In this document: piece after piece, positions 16,447 through 25,213 of the stretch
How positions within the stretch are numbered: the stretch's first letter is position 1
Layout: the number at the start of each line of letters is the position of its first letter
NCBI RefSeq assembly: GCF_002797675.1
Contig: NZ_PGEX01000001.1
Coordinates: forward strand, 2,914,001-2,978,000
Direction of reading: 5' to 3'
Length of the DNA stretch: 64,000 nt
Source of the DNA: Hallerella succinigenes
GTDB taxonomy: Bacteria; Fibrobacterota; Fibrobacteria; Fibrobacterales; Fibrobacteraceae
Made by a program: the position numbers and the translations under genes
Notes under the pieces: generated by a model
The model's database searches: none
What the model saw: the letters and a program-made list of their open reading frames with translations, nothing else
Told to the model about the DNA's origin: nothing

Positions 16447-17943
16447 ATGAGAGTGGGCTTTATCGGAATTCTATTGTGGCTTGCTCTTCCGTTGTGGGCG
16501 GAAGAGGCTTCAAAGCCTGTGGAATCCCAGGGAGATTACTCGATGGCGCATTACGATCCAAATGACTCGACCGTAGTGGAAGTGGAGGAAGAAGAGCAGA
16601 AGGAAATGTCTGCAAAGGATTATCTGCTTTGGCCGTTTTCCCATATTATTCAGCCGGCTTTGGATCTTTTGGTGTATCCGTTTTCGGCTCCGGTCAAATA
16701 TGCGGCGGAAAACCGAATTTTGGAAAAAAGTGCGGATCTAGCCGCTTTTGGACCTAAACGCAATATTTACATCTATCCGACGATGAACTTAAAGCCCGGA
16801 ACGCGAACGCAGATCGGCATAGCCTACCGTCACCGGAACATGCTTTTTCAAAAGGATTATTTCGTAGCGAATGCGACACTTTTTGTCAATAGCGATATGA
16901 AGTTTTCGACCCGGTACACCAAACGAAATCTATTGGGATCGGATTTTGTAATCGGCGGGCGTTTGGACTTAACCTTGGACCGTGATGCGACTGTCGCTTT
17001 GCCGCGTTCTTTGACCCTTTTCGATACAGACGAAACCTTTATTTATACGGATTCATCCTATTCTGCCCAGTTGCGCCTAGGCCATCCGCTTCCATTTGTC
17101 CCCAATATGGATTTTCAGATTGAAGGGGAAATAGATCGTTGCCTATTCGATCTGCCGGACGTGCAAGATACGGTTTTGACAGATCATCCGAAGTTCAACC
17201 CGAATACGCATGGTCTCTACCAGAATTATTACCAGTTCCCGCTAAAGTTTACGCTCACCTATGATAATATAGACGCTCCTTTTGTACCGACCCGCGGTTC
17301 CCGTATTTCCGCAACTTGGAGATACGTAAATGTGACCGAATACGCTGGTGCGAACGTCACTTCAAAGTCCAATTCTCTTGACCACGACTACCAGGCGTTT
17401 GATTTTGTCGCCCAGCACTATTTTTATTTAGGAAAGGACGATTCCAAGTACGGGCTTACTGCGAAAGAAGCTCGTGAATTCCGTAAATTCTATACGGACT
17501 TTTCTTGGGACGAAACCCTTCGCCTTTGGCGCCCAGAAAACATCAAGAACACTCTCTTGAACCGTCGCGTTCTCGCAATTCAGTTCCGCATGAGGCAGAT
17601 GTGGGAAATGGAAGAAGGAGGCGCTCCGTTTTCTGCTTTTTCGACTGCAGGGGGAACGTATCCCCTTCGTGGCTATACGCGCCGGTATGCGGACTTTGCG
17701 ATGAAAGGGATTTCTCTTGAGTACCGCTGGCCGATCGATCGACTGGTGGACGGAGTCCTTTTTGACGAATATGTAAGCTACGGCAGGAATTGGTACTCTC
17801 TTGACGGCGACAAGCTTTTGAACTCCTGGGGCTTCGGTATTCGAGTCCGCAAGCCGGATATGTATTTGTTCCGTATCCAGATTGGATTCCATGGCTTTAA
17901 TGGCTTTGCTCTCATCTGCACGGTCGCGCCTGAATTCCAGTAA
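16447..17943 (+). CDS. outer-membrane beta-barrel protein, Omp85/BamA-TamA-like
   Basis: Exported 498-aa protein. A signal peptide ends at about LPLWA-EE; an acidic stretch follows (VEVEEEEQKE), then about 370 residues of alternating barrel-like sequence ending in aromatic residues. The motif GGTYPLRGY near residue 405 is the Omp85 L6-loop signature, and FVPTRGSRISATWRY matches an Omp85 strand. No POTRA domain is evident in the first 120 residues, so it is unlike BamA itself and may be a stand-alone barrel for lipid or protein traffic. ATG 16447 gives the cleanest signal peptide; ATG 16399 is possible but leaves only 33 bp to the divergent RND gene. Confidence 0.8.
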   Translation: MRVGFIGILLWLALPLWAEEASKPVESQGDYSMAHYDPNDSTVVEVEEEEQKEMSAKDYLLWPFSHIIQPALDLLVYPFSAPVKYAAENRILEKSADLAAFGPKRNIYIYPTMNLKPGTRTQIGIAYRHRNMLFQKDYFVANATLFVNSDMKFSTRYTKRNLLGSDFVIGGRLDLTLDRDATVALPRSLTLFDTDETFIYTDSSYSAQLRLGHPLPFVPNMDFQIEGEIDRCLFDLPDVQDTVLTDHPKFNPNTHGLYQNYYQFPLKFTLTYDNIDAPFVPTRGSRISATWRYVNVTEYAGANVTSKSNSLDHDYQAFDFVAQHYFYLGKDDSKYGLTAKEAREFRKFYTDFSWDETLRLWRPENIKNTLLNRRVLAIQFRMRQMWEMEEGGAPFSAFSTAGGTYPLRGYTRRYADFAMKGISLEYRWPIDRLVDGVLFDEYVSYGRNWYSLDGDKLLNSWGFGIRVRKPDMYLFRIQIGFHGFNGFALICTVAPEFQ

Positions 17944-18050
17944 AATCGGTTAAAAGCCGTCCATTTCACTTTCCAATACACCGATTTCACATTTTTAGAT
18001 GTTTTTTCAGTAAAAAAATTGCTATCATTAAGACAACATTTTTGTCCTAA

Positions 18051-19007
<957 letters not shown>

Positions 19008-19024
19008 TCTTGGTTGATCTTGAA

Positions 19025-19060
19025 AAATGCCCTTGGTTCATCACCAAGGGCATTTTTTTT
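19025..19060 (+). terminator. mdh terminator
   Basis: A 12-bp perfect stem (AAATGCCCTTGG with its complement) and a seven-base loop are followed by a T-run, beginning 17 bp after the mdh stop. Confidence 0.93.
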
Positions 19061-19101
19061 ACAGAAATTTATTAAATTCACTAGACCAACCAAGGAATTG
19101 T

Positions 19102-19584
19102 ATGGCAGATATGATCGACGACGAAGAATTGAATGTTTCCGAAGAAAAACCGAACGAAGACAACATCGAAAGTGCGATGAAGCCTCGCGATTACAGCTTG
19201 CGACGAGTTCTTCTTTGGGAACCGGACGAAAATCGCCGTAATTGTGCAATTGAAGTAATCTCGGGCCTTTTGACCGGAGCTTTTGTCGACGGCGTAGGAA
19301 CGGAAGAAGAAGCTCTCCAGAAGCTCGATGAAGAACTGTGGGATACTTTTGTCGTGGACTTCTACAACGAAGGCTGCTCGGAATCGGAATTCATCAAAAA
19401 GGTGAACAACTACCCGAATTCGATCCTTGTTGCGTTGAACCTCGCTCCGTTCACCCTTCCGGAAGAACGCAACCGTTACAAGATCGAACCTCTCCGCAAG
19501 CTTTTTGAAATTGAAAAGCCGAAGTCGGAAGAAGAGATGGCTGAATCCTCGGACGACGATTCTTTCGACGAGGAAGATTCGTAG
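19102..19584 (+). CDS. degenerate receiver-domain (pseudo-response-regulator) protein
   Basis: Small acidic protein, 160 aa. Residues 34-138 have the strand/helix rhythm of a CheY-type receiver: VLLWEPDENRR supplies an E40/D42 pair, TFVVDF places D86 at the phospho-acceptor position, and K127 sits near the usual conserved lysine. Otherwise the domain is divergent and there is no output domain; both ends are acidic low-complexity tails. ATG 19102 is used because the upstream open frame runs through the mdh terminator. It lies 9 bp before the ABC ATPase gene, so it is the first gene of the importer operon and might modulate it. The receiver assignment is by pattern only. Confidence 0.65.
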   Translation: MADMIDDEELNVSEEKPNEDNIESAMKPRDYSLRRVLLWEPDENRRNCAIEVISGLLTGAFVDGVGTEEEALQKLDEELWDTFVVDFYNEGCSESEFIKKVNNYPNSILVALNLAPFTLPEERNRYKIEPLRKLFEIEKPKSEEEMAESSDDDSFDEEDS

Positions 19585-19593
19585 GACTGATTT

Positions 19594-20685
19594 ATGGCAG
19601 AAGCCAAATCAGCGATTGAACTTTCGCACGTTTCCAAGGCTTATCCTGGAGACGTAGATGCGGTAAACGACGTTTCGCTTTCTATCCGAGAAGGCGAGTT
19701 TGTCGCGTTGGTCGGTCCATCGGGCTGTGGAAAATCCTCCATTCTGCGCATGATCGCTGGGCTTGAGACCCCCTCGGAAGGGGATCTTTTGCTGCATGGA
19801 GAAGATGCAAGCAGGCTCGACCCAAAAGACCGCGACATCGCCATGGTGTTCCAGACGCATGCGCTGTATCCGCACATGACAGTTCGCCAAAATTTGGAAT
19901 TTGCTCTGCGCATGAAGCTTGTTTATTCGGTGAAAGAAATCGAGGAACGTATCCGCGAAGCTGTCGATATTTTGGACCTTGCGCCGTTGCTCGATCGTAA
20001 GCCGAAGCATCTTTCTGGCGGTCAGCGTCAGCGTGTTGCCTTGGGAAGAGCTCTTGTCCGCAAACCGAAGATCTTCCTTTTTGACGAACCGCTTTCCGGT
20101 CTTGACGCCAAGATGAAAAATCAGATGTGCGTGGAACTCGGACGTTTGCATTCTCGTTTGCAGGCGACGATGGTACTTGTGACGCACGATCAGAATGAAG
20201 CGATGACCATGGGTGACCGAGTCGTTTGTCTTTCGAATGGAAAGATTCAGCAGGTCGGGACGCCGATGGAGCTTTACGAGCATCCGGCAAACGAATTTGT
20301 GGCAAGCTTTATCGGAGTTCCTCCGATGAACATCTTTGCTGCCCAGTGGGGACGAGAAGGTCTTTATTTTGAAAAGGCTGGATTCACATTCCCGGTTTCT
20401 GAAGCATTTGCGTCGAAGTACCGCACGGTTCCTCGTATGCTTGTCGGAGTTCGCCCGGAGTTCTTTACCATTTCGGCTGCAGGTCCAAATACGATTGTCG
20501 CGGTCATCGAAGTGGTGGAACATCTGGGTTACGAAACGCTCGTCTATGCGCAGAGCAACGATCTGAGCTTGGTCGTCCGCGTTCCGCCACTTGCCAATTT
20601 TGCGGTCGGCGAAAAGATCTATCTCTCGCTCGACGAAAAGAATATTCATTTGTTTGATATTTCGACAGGGGCAAGCTTCTTTTGA
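19594..20685 (+). CDS. sugar-type ABC importer ATPase (MalK/UgpC/MsmK family)
   Basis: Cytosolic ATPase of a carbohydrate or glycerol-phosphate class importer, 363 aa. Walker A is GPSGCGKSS (about 43-51), the Q-loop lies in MVFQTHALYPHMTV, the signature is LSGGQRQRVALGRAL and Walker B is IFLFDEPLSGLD. The C-terminal third (from about 240) fits the MalK-type OB-fold regulatory domain (GVRPEFF). It is followed by a solute-binding protein and two permeases in the same operon; its TGA overlaps the TTG start of the binding-protein gene. Confidence 0.94.
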   Translation: MAEAKSAIELSHVSKAYPGDVDAVNDVSLSIREGEFVALVGPSGCGKSSILRMIAGLETPSEGDLLLHGEDASRLDPKDRDIAMVFQTHALYPHMTVRQNLEFALRMKLVYSVKEIEERIREAVDILDLAPLLDRKPKHLSGGQRQRVALGRALVRKPKIFLFDEPLSGLDAKMKNQMCVELGRLHSRLQATMVLVTHDQNEAMTMGDRVVCLSNGKIQQVGTPMELYEHPANEFVASFIGVPPMNIFAAQWGREGLYFEKAGFTFPVSEAFASKYRTVPRMLVGVRPEFFTISAAGPNTIVAVIEVVEHLGYETLVYAQSNDLSLVVRVPPLANFAVGEKIYLSLDEKNIHLFDISTGASFF

Positions 20686-22049
20686 AAATCTTCCGGGCTA
20701 TTAGGCTTTTAGCCATGTTGCTCTGTGCAGCTTTTCTGGGAAGCTGTAGTTCGGATGATAGTCAGCAAAAGGAAGTTTTGCAGCTCTGGATTATGCCGAA
20801 CAGTCCTGATCCGACTGCGGATATGCAGCATGTTCTGCGTAATTTTGAATTGGAAAATCCAGGCATTGAAGTGCAGGTGACGGTTCTTGACTGGAGCGTC
20901 GCCTGGACAAAGATAACAACGGCGGCTTCTACGCGAAGCGGCCCCGATGTGATTCAGATGCCGACGACTTGGGCTGCTGCCGTGACTGCGATGGAAGCCT
21001 TGATGCCGATGGATTCTCTGATTGCGGTGTCGGGCGGGGATTCCGCCTTTGCATCTGTGTCGATGAAGTTTGCGCGCCCGGTCGGCGTTCAACAGGCGAC
21101 ATCGGTTCCGTGGTTCTTGGATGTGCGCCCGCTGTATTACAGACGCGATGCTTTGGCTGAAGCGGGCGTCAATCCGGCAAAGGTGCGAAATTGGGATGAA
21201 TTCCGCATTGCTTTGGAAAAAATTCGCAAAGCAAATTTGGTCATCGAAGATCAGCATATCGATCCGATTGGCTATCCAGGAAAACACGACTGGAATGTAA
21301 TTCATAACTTGGCTCCGTGGATTTGGGGCGCGGGTGGTGACTTCTTGGATTCGACCGGAACGGAAAGCCTTCTTGCGACCAAAGAAAGCATCAATGGAAT
21401 TCTGTTCTATTTGAGCCTTGTGCGCGATGGTTTTAACAGCCGAAAAAATTTGTCGAAGAATACAAATCAGGTGAGCATGGACTTTGATGAAGGCAGGTTG
21501 GCTTTCTGGTTCGATGTGACGAATAAGACGTTGTATTTGGATAGCCCGCGTTTCCTGGGAGGTTCATCGAAAAACGTGACAGCACGTAATTATTCGGCAA
21601 TGCTTCCGCCGGTTGCTCCTGAGGGCAAGATGCCTTATTATTTTGCAGGCGGTTCGAACCTTTCTGTTTCTCGTTATACAAAACACAAACGCGCGGCGAT
21701 GGCGCTTGTGCGCTACTTGGTTGCCCGTCCGGACGTTCAGCTCGAAATCGCTCGTGTGATGGGATTTATGCCGGCGCTTCTTTCCACTTACGAATATCCG
21801 TTCTTCAAGGATGACGGAAAGAGAGATGTGTTCCAGCAAATGGTTTTGCATTTGCGATCGTATCCGGCGGTTCCGTATTGGGGTGAAATCGAAACGGAAA
21901 TTTTGCTCCGTCGCTTTGGAAATATCTTCGACCTGATCACATCCAGCCCCGAAAAGGTTTGGCCGGAAAAGGATATCATTGCAGAAATTCGCGCTGCGGA
22001 TAAGGAAGTGAACCGCTTTATCCATCGTCAGAGGGAGGCCTCTCGATGA
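20682..22049 (+). CDS. extracellular solute-binding lipoprotein, family 1
   Basis: Substrate-binding component of the ABC importer, 455 aa. The lipoprotein signal ends in FLGSC, so the protein is anchored by an N-terminal lipidated cysteine. The mature part has the family 1 binding-protein layout (LQLWIMPNS start, LENPGIEVQVTVLDW, SGPDVIQMPTTW, YYRRDAL hinge region). TTG 20682 is chosen because it overlaps the previous stop (TTGA) and supplies the basic n-region; ATG 20715 would remove the positive charges. The ligand is probably an oligosaccharide or glycerol-phosphate-type compound; this cannot be decided from sequence. Confidence 0.92.
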   Translation: MKIFRAIRLLAMLLCAAFLGSCSSDDSQQKEVLQLWIMPNSPDPTADMQHVLRNFELENPGIEVQVTVLDWSVAWTKITTAASTRSGPDVIQMPTTWAAAVTAMEALMPMDSLIAVSGGDSAFASVSMKFARPVGVQQATSVPWFLDVRPLYYRRDALAEAGVNPAKVRNWDEFRIALEKIRKANLVIEDQHIDPIGYPGKHDWNVIHNLAPWIWGAGGDFLDSTGTESLLATKESINGILFYLSLVRDGFNSRKNLSKNTNQVSMDFDEGRLAFWFDVTNKTLYLDSPRFLGGSSKNVTARNYSAMLPPVAPEGKMPYYFAGGSNLSVSRYTKHKRAAMALVRYLVARPDVQLEIARVMGFMPALLSTYEYPFFKDDGKRDVFQQMVLHLRSYPAVPYWGEIETEILLRRFGNIFDLITSSPEKVWPEKDIIAEIRAADKEVNRFIHRQREASR

Positions 22050-22984
22050 GAAAGCGTTATCTCTTTTTGTTGCCGTTGCTCGTCTTTTTGACGTTTGTCT
22101 TTGTGATTCCCGTTCTGATGGGAATCGTATTGCCGTTCTTTTCGGGAGAAGGGACTTCGCAAGAAATTCGAAACGGCTCCTTTAGCTTTGCACACTTTAT
22201 CGAGTCCGTTTCTTCGGGCGCGGGTACAGGCTTGATCGATGCGATTCGCAATACGCTCATTTACACTTTCTGCGTTTCGTGCGGTTGCATTATTTTGGGG
22301 CTTTTCGGGGCTTTGCTTGTAACGCAGAAATTCCCGTCTGCGGGAATTGTTCGCTTTTTGCTGATGATTTCTTGGGTGGTGCCGACTTATATCGTAGGTC
22401 TCCTTTGGGGATTCATGTGGCAGCAGGATGAAGGCATTATCAATATGATCCTGTTTGATTATTTACGTTGGGATCAGATTTCGGGAATTTTTGGTGCGAA
22501 CTGGAATTATTTGCCGGACGGAACCTTGGTGAAGCCGAACTGGCTCACGGGCCCGAATACGATTTGGGCGATTATTGTGCCTTCCATTTGGCGAAATTGG
22601 CCGTTCTGCATGATGATGTTCCTATCGGGACTTTCGGCGATTCCGCATGATATTTATGAAGCGGCAGAAATCGATGGCATTCCTTCGCGTGAACGCTTTT
22701 TGCACATTACCTTGCCGATTTTACGTCCGATATTTGGCGTCATCATTCTCGAATGTTTGGTGATCAATATGTACAGCTTCAACCTTGTGGCGATGATGTT
22801 CGGCAACGGTTCTGGCTTCCCGGGTAAATTTAGCGATTTGATGATGACGTTCCTTTACCGCACTTCGTTCCAGACTTGGAATTTTGGCGCGGGCGCGGCT
22901 CTCGGTACGCTTTCCATGTTCTTTATGCTTATCTGTGTTTCGATCTGGTATCGGAACTTTGGAAAGGATCTGAAGAATGGTTAA
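22046..22984 (+). CDS. ABC importer permease 1 (MalF/UgpA-like)
   Basis: Membrane permease of 312 aa with about six helices. The EAA coupling motif that docks on the ATPase reads EAAEIDGIPSRERFLHITLP. A somewhat enlarged loop (about residues 140-180) lies before it. ATG 22046 overlaps the stop of the binding-protein gene, and its own end overlaps the next permease by 8 bp. It should form a heterodimer with the following permease. Confidence 0.93.
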   Translation: MRKRYLFLLPLLVFLTFVFVIPVLMGIVLPFFSGEGTSQEIRNGSFSFAHFIESVSSGAGTGLIDAIRNTLIYTFCVSCGCIILGLFGALLVTQKFPSAGIVRFLLMISWVVPTYIVGLLWGFMWQQDEGIINMILFDYLRWDQISGIFGANWNYLPDGTLVKPNWLTGPNTIWAIIVPSIWRNWPFCMMMFLSGLSAIPHDIYEAAEIDGIPSRERFLHITLPILRPIFGVIILECLVINMYSFNLVAMMFGNGSGFPGKFSDLMMTFLYRTSFQTWNFGAGAALGTLSMFFMLICVSIWYRNFGKDLKNG

Positions 22985-25160
22985 GTTTGTAGCTTGGGCA
23001 TTCGCGCTTTTGAACGTAGCACCGATTCTTTGGATGGTGTGGAGTTCTTTGCTCGGCTCCAGTGAAATTCAGCAGGGTGAAATTTTCCCTGCTCCATATC
23101 CGAATGACGTCGTCTTTTTTGAAAAAACGCAGAATCGCAGCGTGGTAGCCGCCACTTTGCACGGTCAGATTTACCACTACGAAAACAAGGATCTACGGCC
23201 GAGTTTCCGTCAAAAGCTCGATCTGCAGGCGGTGTCTGTTAACTATGTTCTTTCGGATTCGAGCCTCTACGCGTTTTCGCCAGACGAAGGCTTGATGAAA
23301 ATCAATCTCTCGAAGATGAGAGTGGACCACAAATGGAATTGGTCCGACTTTGAAAAATCCTTTAAACAGTATGACTTCTCCACGTTCCGTTACGTGGCAA
23401 ACCAGACCCCAGAAGGGGAATTCGCCCGTCTAGGCGCTCTTCTGGACACGGTCCCGCTGATTGAAAACTCGGACATGACATTTGCAACGCTCTTCAAGCG
23501 TTCTTTCCCTCGGGATTCAAGCGTCATGGAATCGCTGAACATGATATTGAATTCGACCGAAAGCCTTTCCAAGGTCATTGCCATTTGGCAGAAGAAAACG
23601 GACTGGGTGAACCCAGCGATTAATAAACTTTTTAAGAAACGCTTCCGCTTCACCAAGGAAAATCGCGAACTTTTCCGCTGGTGTTTAGCGGAACGCATTC
23701 CGACTCCGCTCACGATTTACCGTCGTATTCCGTGGTCTTCCATTTGGGTGGACCGTGTTCCGGCGAGCGATCATGGTGTGTCGATTGCGAGTGCAGGTGA
23801 TGTTCTTTGCGTGGGCATGTGGTGGGAATCTTTCCCGGGCATCGCCATTGTGAACAAGAAGACGGGGAAAATCGGCTGGGTGACGCCACAGACCGGTTTG
23901 CCGTCGAGTTCCGTGCAGCGTATTTTGCGCGTTTCCGAAAAGGAAGTTTTGGTGTCGCACGATCAAGGTTTTTCTTTGATTGATGTGCAAAGTGAAAAGG
24001 TCAAAGCGAACTATCTCTTTGGCGAATCGGGACTTCCTTTCTACAATGGCCGCGACATGCGCCTTTCTATTGTGAGCCGCAGTTCGATGCTTTTTGCCTG
24101 TGGACGTGAAATCGTCTTTTTTGACTTCCGTGCGGGTCATGCAGTCAAGCGCCTTTACGGCGATGCCCATTTATTCCAATCGGATATTTCGGTCATCAAG
24201 AGCTTCGGCAATCGAGTATTCTTTGGACTTTCGAATGGCTTTGTCGAAATGAATCTTTGGGACTTGTTGAACGAAGGCAGCGAACAAAAAACATATTCGG
24301 TGGATGGAACGGCGACGAGTCTTTTCTTTGACAATGGAATTCTGTTGGTGGGAATGCAAGAAGGTAAGCTTGCCAATATCGACTTGGCTTCGGGCAAGGC
24401 GGTTGTCAAGGAACAGCTTCCTTCGGGCGGCTTGTATTTGCACTGGCGAAATTATGAGGACCTTTGGCGGACGATTCCTTTTGGCACCTTCCTTTCGAAT
24501 TCGTTGCTGATTTGCTGTTCGACGGTTTTGATCTGTTTGATCCTGGGCTCGCTTGCGGGTTATGGTCTCGCCCGAGCCTCTTTCCGCCTGTACCGTTTTA
24601 TGAATGTGGGCTTGATTTGGAGTCAGGTAATTCCGAACGTATTGTTCTTGATTCCGGCGTTCCTGATCGCGTCGTATTTGCAGTTGCATTCTTCGATCCA
24701 TATTTTGAATACGCGCTGGGGAATCATTGTGCTGTATTCGGCTCTCTTCCTTCCGATGGCGACCTGGATTTTGCAGAACTTCTTCCGTTCCGTTCCGCGT
24801 GAAATTGAAGAAGCCGCTTTGCTCGATGGTTGCACTCCGTTTACGGCTTTTTTCCGAGTAATTGTTCCTTCGTCCCTTCCCGGCATTTTGACCACGGGCA
24901 TTTACGTGTTCATTCTCGCGTGGGACGAACTGATGTTTGCCTGGGTGTTCTCGATGGATGTTTCGACGGCGACGATTCCTGTCGGCATGCGCCTTTTCTT
25001 TGGGCAGTTTGCGACGCGCTATGATTTGGTGATGGCGGCAGCCACCCTTTCCACTTTGCCTGTGATGATTCTTTTTATGATTGTGCAACGTCGCTTGATC
25101 AGCGGTTTCCCCGGAGGACGTGCTGTTGCGGCAAGGAATGCGGGCAAAAAGGTCCGATAG
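22977..25160 (+). CDS. ABC importer permease 2 (MalG-like) with large periplasmic propeller-like insertion
   Basis: 727 aa, against about 280 for ordinary MalG-type permeases. Helix 1 is at about 3-22. The conserved permease sequence resumes near residue 485 (NYEDLW, then FLSNSLLI at helix 2) and continues through a normal EAA motif (EEAALLDGCTPFTAFFRVIVP, about 610-632) to the C-terminus. The intervening 450 residues fall in the first periplasmic loop. They contain repeated short beta segments such as TGLPSSSVQRILR, which resembles two-component-regulator propeller repeats, and IAIVNKKTGKIGW, which resembles PQQ/WD-type blades. The inserted domain may contact the binding protein or sense a ligand. 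The frame is unbroken, with no sign of a sequencing join. Confidence 0.9.
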   Translation: MVKFVAWAFALLNVAPILWMVWSSLLGSSEIQQGEIFPAPYPNDVVFFEKTQNRSVVAATLHGQIYHYENKDLRPSFRQKLDLQAVSVNYVLSDSSLYAFSPDEGLMKINLSKMRVDHKWNWSDFEKSFKQYDFSTFRYVANQTPEGEFARLGALLDTVPLIENSDMTFATLFKRSFPRDSSVMESLNMILNSTESLSKVIAIWQKKTDWVNPAINKLFKKRFRFTKENRELFRWCLAERIPTPLTIYRRIPWSSIWVDRVPASDHGVSIASAGDVLCVGMWWESFPGIAIVNKKTGKIGWVTPQTGLPSSSVQRILRVSEKEVLVSHDQGFSLIDVQSEKVKANYLFGESGLPFYNGRDMRLSIVSRSSMLFACGREIVFFDFRAGHAVKRLYGDAHLFQSDISVIKSFGNRVFFGLSNGFVEMNLWDLLNEGSEQKTYSVDGTATSLFFDNGILLVGMQEGKLANIDLASGKAVVKEQLPSGGLYLHWRNYEDLWRTIPFGTFLSNSLLICCSTVLICLILGSLAGYGLARASFRLYRFMNVGLIWSQVIPNVLFLIPAFLIASYLQLHSSIHILNTRWGIIVLYSALFLPMATWILQNFFRSVPREIEEAALLDGCTPFTAFFRVIVPSSLPGILTTGIYVFILAWDELMFAWVFSMDVSTATIPVGMRLFFGQFATRYDLVMAAATLSTLPVMILFMIVQRRLISGFPGGRAVAARNAGKKVR

Positions 25161-25213
25161 GGGACGACAAATTGCTATTTTGCAGTCGAAAATTTGGTTT
25201 TGGAGCTATCTAA

